Shown: in pieces, positions 41,755 through 49,858 of the stretch
Numbering within the stretch: position 1 is the first letter of the stretch
Layout of the letters: each line of letters starts with the position of its first letter
Assembly: GCF_002240355.1 (NCBI RefSeq)
Contig: NZ_CP016353.1
Span: 4,875,001-4,939,000, forward strand
Length of the DNA: 64,000 nt
Direction of reading: 5' to 3'
Source of the DNA: Prauserella marina
GTDB taxonomy: Bacteria; Actinomycetota; Actinomycetes; Mycobacteriales; Pseudonocardiaceae
Translations under genes and position numbers: made by a program
Notes under the pieces: generated by a model
What the model was told of the DNA's origin: nothing
The model's input: the letters and a program-made list of their open reading frames with translations, nothing else
Databases searched by the model: none

Positions 41755-43068
41755 GTGACCCGGAAACACCACACCAGAAAGCCGCTCGCCGCTGTCCTCG
41801 CCGCACTGGTACTGACCATCACCGCATGGGGCGGCGCCACCGTGGTCACCGCCCCAGCGGCCGTGGCACAGGACCGCTGCGTACCACCAGGCACACACCA
41901 CGCTCCCGTGCCATGGCCACAACACCTGCTCGCCCCCGACCAGGTCTGGCCACTGTCCACCGGACGCGGGCAGCGGGTCGCGGTCATCGGCACCGGCGTG
42001 GAAACCCCACCCCAACTAGCCGGAAAAGTCTCCGCCAGCACCGATCTGGCCCCCGCCGACACCACCGGCCGCGACAGCGGACGCACCGACTGCCTCGGCA
42101 TCGGCACCGGCGTCGCCGGCATCATCGCCGCCAACCCCGAACCCGGCACCGGATTCCGCGGCATGGCCCCCGGCGCCACCGTGCTCTCCGCCAAGGTCGT
42201 CGGCGACAGCTACCCCACCCAATCCGGCGACTCCGTCGACCCCGGGATACTCGCCTCCGCGCTGGACTGGGCCGTCGGCGAAAACGCCACCGTGATCGCG
42301 GTCCCCGTCGTGTCCTACCGCGACAGCCCCGCCCTCCGCGCCGCCGTCGATCGGGCCCTGCGCGCCAACACGGTCATCGTCGCCGCCGTCGGCGACACCA
42401 ACGGCCAGGACGACGCCCCCCTCACCCCCTACCCCGCCGCCTACCCCGGTGTCCTCGCAGTCGGCGCGATCGACACCACCACCACCGCGGCCGGGTTCTC
42501 CCGCACCGGCCCCGTCGACCTCGTCGCCCCCGGCGACAACATCACCACCACCCAACCCGGACACGGACTCGCCCCCGTCTCCGGAACCGCCTACGCCGCC
42601 GCCTACACCGCCGCCACCACCGCACTCGTGCGCTCCTACTACCCCGACCTCCCCGCCCCCGCCGTCGTCGCACGACTCAAAGCCACCGCCGCACCCGCCC
42701 CCGAAACCCCCGGCAGCACCCGCTACGGCGCAGGCATCATCAACCCCCACCAAGCCATCACCGAACACACCGGCGACGGCGCACAAACCTCCCCGAACAC
42801 CTCGGTCTCCCGGCAACCACCCACCGACGAGGAAATCGCCGCCGCCCAGGCCACCATGAACGGACAAACCCTCGGCTACACCCTCACCGCCGCCGGAATC
42901 GCACTCACCCTCCTCATCGCCGGAATCATCGTCTTCGGACCACTCGGCAAACGCCGAAACTGGCGACCCGGCAACACCCCCACCAGCGAAGAACACCTAC
43001 TCCGACACCACCAACCCGAACCACCACGCAACCTCTTCGACGACCTGAACCAACGAAAACGCCGCTGA
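41755..43068 (+). CDS. mycP: Mycosin (MycP-like subtilase fold) lacking all catalytic residues
   Basis: Encodes 437 aa from GTG 41755. This start places a signal peptide (basic start, LAAVLAALVLTITAW, AVA cleavage) at the N terminus; the frame stays open further upstream but overlaps the previous gene. A C-terminal membrane span (AAGIALTLLIAGIIVFGPL) and basic tail follow, as in mycosins. The fold motifs are all there but the active site is not. The Asp of the D-T-G motif is Gly79 (VAVIGTGV), the His of G-H-G-T is Ile116 (DCLGIGTGVAGI), the Ser of G-T-S is Ala279 (SGTAYAA), and the oxyanion Asn is Asp214. The two cysteines of the mycosin disulfide (RCVPP, DCLG) are kept. It probably acts as a structural cap of the ESX complex, not a protease. 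Confidence 0.92.
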   Translation: MTRKHHTRKPLAAVLAALVLTITAWGGATVVTAPAAVAQDRCVPPGTHHAPVPWPQHLLAPDQVWPLSTGRGQRVAVIGTGVETPPQLAGKVSASTDLAPADTTGRDSGRTDCLGIGTGVAGIIAANPEPGTGFRGMAPGATVLSAKVVGDSYPTQSGDSVDPGILASALDWAVGENATVIAVPVVSYRDSPALRAAVDRALRANTVIVAAVGDTNGQDDAPLTPYPAAYPGVLAVGAIDTTTTAAGFSRTGPVDLVAPGDNITTTQPGHGLAPVSGTAYAAAYTAATTALVRSYYPDLPAPAVVARLKATAAPAPETPGSTRYGAGIINPHQAITEHTGDGAQTSPNTSVSRQPPTDEEIAAAQATMNGQTLGYTLTAAGIALTLLIAGIIVFGPLGKRRNWRPGNTPTSEEHLLRHHQPEPPRNLFDDLNQRKRR

Positions 43069-43108
43069 TCGGGCTGGTCCGGGCCCGGACCAGCCCGATC
43101 AGCGGCGT
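43059..43108. terminator. 50-bp perfect palindrome, bidirectional terminator
   Basis: Bases 43059-43083 and 43084-43108 are exact reverse complements with no loop. The structure lies between convergent genes. It contains the mycosin stop codon (43066-43068) and ends on the first base of the sigma gene's stop triplet (43108-43110). No T-tract, which is usual for high-GC actinobacterial terminators. Confidence 0.85.
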
Positions 43109-44031
43109 CAGTCCTGACGCCTGCGCGTCTGCCGCAGCTCGCGGTCAAGCGCCCACGCGTCGCCGACCGGCCCGAGGTGACCGAGCTTGTCGGGGTTGCT
43201 CACCCCTCGAATCGCCTGGATCTGCCCTTCGAGCATGTCGAGCACGACGATCTGCAGCACGTTGCCGTCCCTGTCGCGGAAGATCGCACCGGGCTGCCCG
43301 TTGAGCTCCCGCTGCTCGAATGCCACCTCGGCCCTCGCCAGCATCGAGAAGCCCGAGCCGAGCACCCTCGCGACGTTGTCCGAGCCCACGATGGTGTTGG
43401 CCAGTCGCGGTGCCTTGCCTCCGCTGTCGCCGATGAGCTGGACGTCGGCTGCCAGCAGGTTGCGGAGCCCACCAACGTCACCATCGGTCATCGCCTGGAA
43501 GAACCGTGTCGCCAGTTCCTGCCGTTCTCTCCGGTCCGCCTCGAAGCGCGGCCGCCCCTCCGCCATGTGCCGCCGCGCCCGCACCAGCAACTGTCTGCAC
43601 GCCGACTCGGTGCGGCCCACGGCCGTCGCGATCTCGTCGAACCCGAAGGCGAACACCTCACGCAGTACGAAGACCGCCCTTTCCAGCGGACTGAGCCGTT
43701 CGAGCAGCAACAGCGCCGCCATCGACACCGAGTCGGCGAGCTCCGCCGCTCTGCCGGGATCTTGGTAGGGGTCGGTCAGCAGCGGCTCCGGAAGCCAGGG
43801 ACCGACGTAGGACTCCCTGCGCATTCGAGCGGAGCGCAGCACGTCGATCGAGATCCTGGTGACCGTCGCCGAGAGGAATGCCTTGACCGACACCGGCTTC
43901 GTCTCCGAGCCGTCGAAGCGCAGCCACGTCTCCTGCACCGCGTCCTCGGCCTCGCTGACGCTGCCGAGGATCCGGTAGGCGATCGAGAGCAGCAGGCCCC
44001 GCAGCTCCTCGAAATCATCGACCTTGCTCAC
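43108..44031 (-). CDS. sigJ: ECF41-type RNA polymerase sigma factor (SigJ-like)
   Basis: Encodes 307 aa from GTG 44031. Region 2 (AYRILGSVSEAEDAVQETWLR) and region 4 (LSPLERAVFVLREVFAFGFDEIATAVGRTESACRQLLVRARR) are those of ECF sigma factors. The linker WLPEPL and the ~100-residue SnoaL-like C-terminal extension ending with SNPDKL are the marks of the ECF41 group, where the extension replaces an anti-sigma factor. It lies 77 bp downstream of the AhpD-like gene, the classic partner of ECF41 factors, and is convergent with the mycosin gene. Confidence 0.95.
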   Translation of the reverse strand: MSKVDDFEELRGLLLSIAYRILGSVSEAEDAVQETWLRFDGSETKPVSVKAFLSATVTRISIDVLRSARMRRESYVGPWLPEPLLTDPYQDPGRAAELADSVSMAALLLLERLSPLERAVFVLREVFAFGFDEIATAVGRTESACRQLLVRARRHMAEGRPRFEADRRERQELATRFFQAMTDGDVGGLRNLLAADVQLIGDSGGKAPRLANTIVGSDNVARVLGSGFSMLARAEVAFEQRELNGQPGAIFRDRDGNVLQIVVLDMLEGQIQAIRGVSNPDKLGHLGPVGDAWALDRELRQTRRRQD

Positions 44032-44108
44032 GCGGCCCTCCCTGCCGGGCTCCCCGCCCCTGCCGGGCCACCGTAACGCGCGAGCGCCGGCTGAGCCTCC
44101 CTCACCGT

Positions 44109-44585
44109 TCAGTGGAACTGTCCTGGCTGGTAGTCACCCGCGGTCTGTTGCCTGGTGATGATGTTCATGCGGTTGACGGTGTTCATGAAGGCAACCAGGA
44201 TCACGAGCGCGGTGAGCGCTTCCTCGTCGTAGTGTTTGACCGCCCGCGCCCACGCCTCGTCGCTGACTCCTTCGGCGGCGTCGGCGACCCTGGTTCCCTG
44301 CTCGGCCACCTCAAGCGCGGCCCGCTCGTCCTCGGTGAAGACGGTCGCCTCGCGCCATGCGGCGACGAGGTTGAGCCGGAGCTGGGTCTCCCCCGCCGCC
44401 GCAGCCTCCTTGGTGTGAATGTCGATGCACGGAGCGCAGCCGTTGATCTGGCTGACCCGCAGTGCCACCAGCTCCTGGGTGCTACTCGGCAGCGAGGACT
44501 CCTTCAGCAGCTTGTTCAGCGATATGAAGTGTTTGGCCGCCTTGCCAACGGCCGGGCTGGCGAGAAGGTTCAGTCGCGCGTCCAT
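44109..44585 (-). CDS. Carboxymuconolactone decarboxylase/AhpD-like protein
   Basis: Encodes 158 aa from ATG 44585, with GGAGG seven bases upstream. A longer open frame extends upstream but runs through the promoter, so it is rejected. The CxxC motif CAPCIDIH in the context RVSQINGCAPC is the redox centre of the AhpD/CMD family. Genes for CMD-family proteins are the usual targets of ECF41 sigma factors. Here the gene is first in a two-gene unit with sigJ. Likely an alkylhydroperoxidase-type oxidoreductase. The substrate is unknown. Confidence 0.93.
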   Translation of the reverse strand: MDARLNLLASPAVGKAAKHFISLNKLLKESSLPSSTQELVALRVSQINGCAPCIDIHTKEAAAAGETQLRLNLVAAWREATVFTEDERAALEVAEQGTRVADAAEGVSDEAWARAVKHYDEEALTALVILVAFMNTVNRMNIITRQQTAGDYQPGQFH

Positions 44586-44622
44586 GGTTGCCTCCGCTGT
44601 CGTCGGTGGTGACAAACCTGGA

Positions 44623-44650
44623 GACGAGACGGCGGCAGTTCCCTGTGACA
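44623..44650 (-). promoter_or_regulatory. Predicted ECF41 promoter
   Basis: On the minus strand TGTCACA (44650-44644), a 17-nt spacer and CGTC (44626-44623) match the published ECF41 consensus. The -10 element is 37 bp before the ATG of the AhpD-like gene. This predicts that SigJ activates its own two-gene operon. Confidence 0.8.
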
Positions 44651-44711
44651 TCGGCCGGTGTGAGCCAGGGCACGCGCGAGTTCCGCGCTCAGGCACGCGA
44701 GACCCACGCCC

Positions 44712-44730
44712 GTGCCGCCGAGAGCGGCAC
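44712..44730 (-). terminator. Hairpin downstream of eccB
   Basis: A 7-bp perfect inverted repeat (GTGCCGC / GCGGCAC) with a 5-nt loop, starting 15 bp after the eccB stop on the minus strand. No T-tract. It would separate the ecc operon from the ECF41 unit downstream. Confidence 0.55.
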
Positions 44731-44745
44731 CCAGCTCGAACCGAC

Positions 44746-46224
44746 CTAGTGTGTTTCGGGTGTGGCGGGCGTTCCCGCTGCCGCGCTCGACAGGGTCGGG
44801 CCCGCGGGGATGCGTTGTACCAGCGCGGCTGGCATCGGGACCGCCGTATTCGGGTCGTAGCCGAGACTGCTGAGTTCTTCGTCGGTGGGCACGGGGTAGC
44901 GGACGCCTTCGTCGGTGACGACGTTGAGTGCTCCACCTTGTGCGGTGTCGGAGGGCATGGCCCGGACGACGGCGACCTGCCCTGGTGGGACGTGGATGCG
45001 GTCGGCGAGGACACCACCCGACTGGGACTGCCCGACGGTGGGCGCGCCTTCGGCTCCGGCCAGGCTGCCGGTGGTCATGGACACCGTGGAGCGGGTGCCC
45101 GCGCCGGTTGTCGTGGCGCAGAGGCTGACGGGTTCGCTGTCGGGGATGTCGGCGACGGGTGGGGGGTTGGTGGGCGGCGCGGTGGGGCCTTGTTGTCCGT
45201 TGAGGACATCGGCGACGGGAACGTTGCCGGCCATGGATGCCGATACCGGTGTGGGTTCGGTGGAGTGCTGGCCGAGGATGATCCGCATCTGCAGCGGGGT
45301 GATGGGCGCGAGTCCTTCACGGAGCACGACGTAGTACTGCTCGCCGGTGCCGACCGGGTGGTGGAGCAGGTCGCCGATCTGGTGTCCTGGGACGGCGGCG
45401 GTTTCTCCGCCGTGACCGTCGATGCCGATGTCACGCAGGTCGGGCCCGGCGGGCAGGGCGTTGAGCCAGGCGGAGCCGACGTCGACGATGCGGTTGCCAA
45501 ACCCGAAGATGGAGCGCAGTAGCCGGTCGGGGTCGGCTCCGGCGAAGCGGTAGCGGTGGTTGTTCCAGATCAGATACCGGGTTCCGCTCTCGTTGTCACG
45601 CACCAGCAGCGCCGAGTTCCCGAGCGAGTCGCGTTCTGTTTCCTCGACCCCGACTCTGACTTCGGTGGAGATGGAGGGGCTGCCGGAGGCGTCTTGACCC
45701 AAATGGGTGCAGGACATCCACGGGGCGGTGATGGCCCGGTCCGGGGGTGGCAGCGAGTCGGGTGCTCCGGCGATGCCGACCATGGGTTTGCGGGGGATCC
45801 CGGCGAGGCTCTTGCCCGCGACGCGGAATGGTTCGCCGGTGTTGGCGGCGGCGCCCATCCGGCCACCCCGCATGCCGGCGGCCGCGGCGGCGGGGGTGGA
45901 GCCACTTCCGGCGAGCAGCCGGGCGGAGGCGTAGTTGAGGACGGGTTGGAGTTCGCCGTCGAGGTAGACGAACGCGGCGCCGGTTTCGCGTTCGATGACC
46001 ACCGATCCGTCGGATTGCCAGCTGGATCCGCCGGTGTTGGTGAGTACCCCGACGATGCCGAACACGGCGGCGATGATGGCGGCGATCATGACGCTGCCGA
46101 ACACCGCCCCCACGGAGCGGCGCAGTGGGGTTTGCTCCGGGTCGGTTTCGTGCACCATCACCGAGGACACGACGCGTTGCATCATGAACTGGTAGGAGTG
46201 CAGTTGATCCTTGCGTGAGGCCAT
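44746..46224 (-). CDS. eccB: T7SS membrane protein EccB
   Basis: Encodes 492 aa from ATG 46224. The N terminus MASRKDQLHSYQFMMQRVVSSVMVHETDP is the signature of EccB: a cytosolic helix, then one membrane span (residues ~42-62, FGSVMIAAIIAAVFGIVGVL) and a large extracytoplasmic domain of repeated beta segments (WMSCTHLGQ, RYLIWNNHRYRF, HVPPGQVAVVRAMPS). EccB forms the periplasmic part of the ESX complex. The gene begins 4 bp after the eccD stop and is the last of the minus-strand ecc operon. Confidence 0.96.
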   Translation of the reverse strand: MASRKDQLHSYQFMMQRVVSSVMVHETDPEQTPLRRSVGAVFGSVMIAAIIAAVFGIVGVLTNTGGSSWQSDGSVVIERETGAAFVYLDGELQPVLNYASARLLAGSGSTPAAAAAGMRGGRMGAAANTGEPFRVAGKSLAGIPRKPMVGIAGAPDSLPPPDRAITAPWMSCTHLGQDASGSPSISTEVRVGVEETERDSLGNSALLVRDNESGTRYLIWNNHRYRFAGADPDRLLRSIFGFGNRIVDVGSAWLNALPAGPDLRDIGIDGHGGETAAVPGHQIGDLLHHPVGTGEQYYVVLREGLAPITPLQMRIILGQHSTEPTPVSASMAGNVPVADVLNGQQGPTAPPTNPPPVADIPDSEPVSLCATTTGAGTRSTVSMTTGSLAGAEGAPTVGQSQSGGVLADRIHVPPGQVAVVRAMPSDTAQGGALNVVTDEGVRYPVPTDEELSSLGYDPNTAVPMPAALVQRIPAGPTLSSAAAGTPATPETH

Positions 46225-46228
46225 CAGC

Positions 46229-47629
46229 TCAGCCGATCCCCGCCATCAGTTCCTGCACGTGGGTGTAGAAACCGGTGATGTAGAAGGCGAAGGGCACCAG
46301 CGCCAGCACCGAGATGACGTCGAAGATGTCGGCGATCCTGCCCAAATACGGGGACGGGGTTTTCTTGCTGTAGGTCAGCCCGCCATACACCACCAACAGC
46401 GCCACCGCGAGGATCCCGAACAGCAGCAACATGCGGGTGCCGTTGGTTTCGGCCGCGATCACCCGGTCGGCAACGCACAACAAGCCCGCGAACCCCCCGG
46501 CCAGCAGCAGCGGCACTCGCTGCCGGGCGACGGCGAACAACCTCGCCCGCAACAGCAGTGACAGCGCCGCCGCCAGGACCATCAGGATTCGGGTGGTGCT
46601 GCCCTCCCCGGTCAACACGAGGGCGCACACCACGGCGGCACCGGACACGGCGATCAAGAACCCGGACAGCAGCTCGTCGGTGCGGGCGGCGGCGGCGTAG
46701 ATGTTGGCCACGGGTGGTTGTTCGGCGTCGTTGAACAAATCCGAGGAGCGTTGCGGGAGTTCGGGCAGTGGGATGCGCCCGAGCCGGATCGCCAGCAGCG
46801 GATACGCGGGCAGCAACACCAGACTCACCGTCAACACCACCGCGGCGGCGCCGTCGGGGGTCATGGTCCCGCCGAGCAGGCCACCGAGGACACCCCAGAG
46901 TCCGCCGAGAATGGCGGCGGCGAACCAGCGGGCCTTCGCCGGAACCCCGACATAGCCGAGTGCGCCGAACACCAGCGCCGCCGTCGACCCCAACGTCAGC
47001 TGGGCGGCGCCGAATTCGGTGAACGGCAACCCCTCGGGTCCGGCGACGAGCCAGCCGCCGGCGAAGGCGTAAGCGGTGGCGCAGGCGGCGATCACCGCGC
47101 CCGCCTCCGCGTCTCCTACCGCCCGAGCCAACGCCACCCCCGCCGCGAGCAACACTCCAGCCGCGCCCAACAGGGCGAGTCCGGCGGCCCACCACGGAGA
47201 GGTGAACGTCAACGCCGCGCCCAGCCCGGCCAGCAGAATGATCGCCGCCGCCGCGAGGCTGCACCGGCGGGTGGCCGCACCGCCCCAGCTGCGGCCGTAG
47301 CGGCGGGAGCCGCTGGCGATCGACTCGACGACGTCGTCGTACTCGACCTCCGGCCATTCCGACTGCCCCGCCACCAGATGCAGGACTTCGCCGTCCATGA
47401 CGCGCTGCGTCGCAAGCGTTTTCGTCGAGTCGATCACCGCTCCCCCGTGGCGGCGCAACAGCCAGCCACCATGCCGCTCGCCGGTGTCGGCGGCCTCTTC
47501 GCCGACATGCTGCAGCAAATACGGGACCAGATCCGCGGCGATCACGTCTTCGGGCAGAGCGATGTCAATGGAGCGTTTCGCCGTCACCACGGTGACTCGC
47601 GTCAACGCGACGCCGAGTGCGTGGGTCAC
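46229..47629 (-). CDS. eccD: T7SS membrane pore component EccD
   Basis: Encodes 466 aa from GTG 47629, which overlaps the stop of the upstream gene (GTGA). An N-terminal ubiquitin-like domain of ~90 residues (RVTVVTAKRSIDIALPEDV...) is followed by about eleven hydrophobic spans from residue ~115 to the end, the known EccD layout. EccD dimers line the ESX membrane vestibule. Length and topology are normal for the family. Confidence 0.95.
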   Translation of the reverse strand: MTHALGVALTRVTVVTAKRSIDIALPEDVIAADLVPYLLQHVGEEAADTGERHGGWLLRRHGGAVIDSTKTLATQRVMDGEVLHLVAGQSEWPEVEYDDVVESIASGSRRYGRSWGGAATRRCSLAAAAIILLAGLGAALTFTSPWWAAGLALLGAAGVLLAAGVALARAVGDAEAGAVIAACATAYAFAGGWLVAGPEGLPFTEFGAAQLTLGSTAALVFGALGYVGVPAKARWFAAAILGGLWGVLGGLLGGTMTPDGAAAVVLTVSLVLLPAYPLLAIRLGRIPLPELPQRSSDLFNDAEQPPVANIYAAAARTDELLSGFLIAVSGAAVVCALVLTGEGSTTRILMVLAAALSLLLRARLFAVARQRVPLLLAGGFAGLLCVADRVIAAETNGTRMLLLFGILAVALLVVYGGLTYSKKTPSPYLGRIADIFDVISVLALVPFAFYITGFYTHVQELMAGIG

Positions 47630-48624
47630 CTCGACACCTCCATCGCGGGCGGCGCGAACCGCTCCCGCTCGGATTCGGTGAAGTCCAACCAGGTGACCGC
47701 GCCACCGGCAGCGGTCCGAACGATCATCATGTCCTCATCCAGCACAGGTAGGTGCGCGGCCAGTTCTCTGCTGAGCACCCCGGCTCCGGCGAGTTCGCCC
47801 GCCACACCAGGACTTGTTCTGCTCAGACACAACACATCCGCGTCGCGCGCGAACGCGAGATGTGCGGGGGAATGATTCTCGACCGCGATCAACCGCGACG
47901 TCCACGCGGGCAACGACTCCGACACCGCGGGCCCGTCACTGGCCTTGTGCACCCGCAACACCGGCGCCGACGCCGACGCGGTCAACGCGACGTCCGCGCC
48001 CGGTTTCGGCAGGATCACCCGCTCGGTACCCAGCCGCCGCCACGGACCGATATCGGAACTGAACGCCACCACCCGCGCGCCCGTCCGCAACGCCCGCAAT
48101 GCCAGCAACTGCGACACCACAAGCTCGCCGAACACCACCACCGTCACCGGCTCCTCGGCGAACAACGATGCCACCACCGGCGCACCACGCTGGTCCCGGC
48201 CGAACCGGAAACCACACCACGCGGTCGACAACTGCAACTGCCCCAACTGCTCCGGAGTCACGTCATGCCAGCCCACCCGCAACCGGGACAACCTGCGATG
48301 CCTGCGATGCCGCCAGTTTCCTGCATGCTCGACACTCGCCGCGGCGGCCTCGGCTCTCGCAGCCCCCTCGGAATCGCCCTGCTTACCATCCCCAGCCGCC
48401 ATCCCGCGAGCCTGCGCCGTGCCTTCCGCGGCCGCGCTGGAGCGCACCGTTGCCCCCGCGGGCGCCTCAGCGGTCGCGGGATCGGTCCGTGCCGCCGTGT
48501 TCTCTCTCGGCGCGGCCGGAGCGCCCAGCACGGAAGCGACCGGCTGCGCCTGCTGCTCTGGCGCCGCCGGTGCTTGAGCAGCCGCGCCCTGGGCGGGACC
48601 TTCGGGCAACTGGGGCTGGGTCAT
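47626..48624 (-). CDS. Unknown protein encoded between eccE and eccD
   Basis: Encodes 332 aa from ATG 48624 (ATGA overlap with eccE). Residues 1-110 are low-complexity Ala/Gln/Pro/Gly, ending in a basic stretch (NWRHRRHRRLSRLRVGW). The rest is an alpha/beta domain with a Rossmann-like strand-helix-strand (TVVVFGELVVSQLLALRALRTGARVVAF) but no clear nucleotide-binding motif. No membrane span. Translational coupling with eccE and eccD makes it a likely T7SS component or cytosolic adaptor. I do not recognise a named family. Confidence 0.8.
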   Translation of the reverse strand: MTQPQLPEGPAQGAAAQAPAAPEQQAQPVASVLGAPAAPRENTAARTDPATAEAPAGATVRSSAAAEGTAQARGMAAGDGKQGDSEGAARAEAAAASVEHAGNWRHRRHRRLSRLRVGWHDVTPEQLGQLQLSTAWCGFRFGRDQRGAPVVASLFAEEPVTVVVFGELVVSQLLALRALRTGARVVAFSSDIGPWRRLGTERVILPKPGADVALTASASAPVLRVHKASDGPAVSESLPAWTSRLIAVENHSPAHLAFARDADVLCLSRTSPGVAGELAGAGVLSRELAAHLPVLDEDMMIVRTAAGGAVTWLDFTESERERFAPPAMEVSR

Positions 48625-49760
48625 CGGGCCATCCCTCCGCTCGGGGCCGACAAATATGTCGCCACTGCCTGCTCTCCGTTGAGCCGCATGAGCTGACCTC
48701 CGAAACCGGTCACCGTCTGGGAAAGGTCGGCACAGGCCTGTTCGTGCCGCGAGGAGGGTTCGCCGACTCTGATGAGACAGCGCAGGGTCCCGTTCTCACC
48801 GTCGGGAACAAGCTGGAACGCGACACTGACCAGCGCGACCGGCAGCGCGTGCACCGCGCCGATCAGCCGCTGTGCCTTTCCGAGTTCCGGCCACCGCTTC
48901 AGCCAAAACGAACTGTGCGCCAGCCGCACGGAATTCCACGACTTCCAGCGCTCACCGACCACACCGCTGTTTCCGGGAGCCAGGTCGCAGCACAACACCA
49001 GCGCGTCGAGCAGTTCGTCCGCGTCCAGCAGCCGGGACCGCAGTCCCGAACGGTGCAGCACCCTGTCCACCCGGCGCGACAGCTCACGCAGCACCTCGGG
49101 AACATCGGGTTCACCGTTCGCGTCATCGAGCACGGCTTCGGCAACGGCACGCGAGTCGAGGCGGATCGCGACCCACATCGCGTGCCGCTTACCCAGCTCC
49201 GGATTCGCGGGGCGCTCGGCGGCGAACCCGACGACCTGCACCGAAGCCCCGAACTGGGTGGCCTCACCCGCGATGTCGAAAAGCTGCGCTAGCGGAACGG
49301 GGGGTTGCACGGTGTCGTGAGTGACCAGAACCTCGTGCACGGCGAACCAGCCCGCACCATCCGAGCCCATCCCGAACACGGCGCCGGTCCAATCGGGAAT
49401 GTCCTCGACCGTGACATCCGGAACAAGACTCCGCACCGCGCTCAACCGAGGATCGTCGGCCTGCTGCGCCTGCTGTTTCCGTCTGCGCCACAGCCGGGCC
49501 GCGAGCGGAATACGGTCGGTCCACCAGCGGTCACCATGTCTGCCCAGCAAACCGGCCAACGCCAACACGCCGAGTACAACGCCGGTAATCGCCAGCCACA
49601 TTGTCTGGACCAGCAGGATCAACACGACCGCGTGGACAACGACGATCGCGATGAGTCTGCCAAAACCCAACGGCCCCAGCCTGCCCGGCCTGCGCGCAGG
49701 CCGGAGAAACGCGGCCGCCCCTTTTCGGGGTGTGCTGATGTTACTAGCCACAATTCCCAT
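48621..49760 (-). CDS. eccE: T7SS protein EccE
   Basis: Encodes 379 aa when started at ATG 49760. The open frame extends to 49859, but the extra 33 residues are Cys-rich and unlike a protein start. Two adjacent membrane spans (IAIVVVHAVVLILLVQTMWLAITGVVLGVLALAGLL) are followed by a basic stretch and a soluble domain with W-T-G-A-V-F-G-M-G, the layout of EccE, the peripheral ESX membrane subunit. Some family members differ strongly in sequence, so the name rests on topology and position between eccD and the regulator genes. Confidence 0.85.
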   Translation of the reverse strand: MGIVASNISTPRKGAAAFLRPARRPGRLGPLGFGRLIAIVVVHAVVLILLVQTMWLAITGVVLGVLALAGLLGRHGDRWWTDRIPLAARLWRRRKQQAQQADDPRLSAVRSLVPDVTVEDIPDWTGAVFGMGSDGAGWFAVHEVLVTHDTVQPPVPLAQLFDIAGEATQFGASVQVVGFAAERPANPELGKRHAMWVAIRLDSRAVAEAVLDDANGEPDVPEVLRELSRRVDRVLHRSGLRSRLLDADELLDALVLCCDLAPGNSGVVGERWKSWNSVRLAHSSFWLKRWPELGKAQRLIGAVHALPVALVSVAFQLVPDGENGTLRCLIRVGEPSSRHEQACADLSQTVTGFGGQLMRLNGEQAVATYLSAPSGGMAR

Positions 49761-49858
49761 TGAACCGCCGCCAAGCAAACAACCCGGCCGCGGAACCCCG
49801 CTCAGGACAAGCACTTCGGTGCCTGTGCGTGTCTGACATGGACAACAGAAAGCAACCA

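Noticed and set aside
41826-43304. 492-codon plus-strand frame over the mycosin gene
   Set aside because: Arg/His/Pro-rich frame-shifted shadow of the mycosin reading frame that also runs through the terminator palindrome.
44586-45017. N-terminal extension of the AhpD-like frame to 302 aa
   Set aside because: Runs through the ECF41 promoter and into eccB. Composition is unlike the family. ATG 44585 has a GGAGG site.
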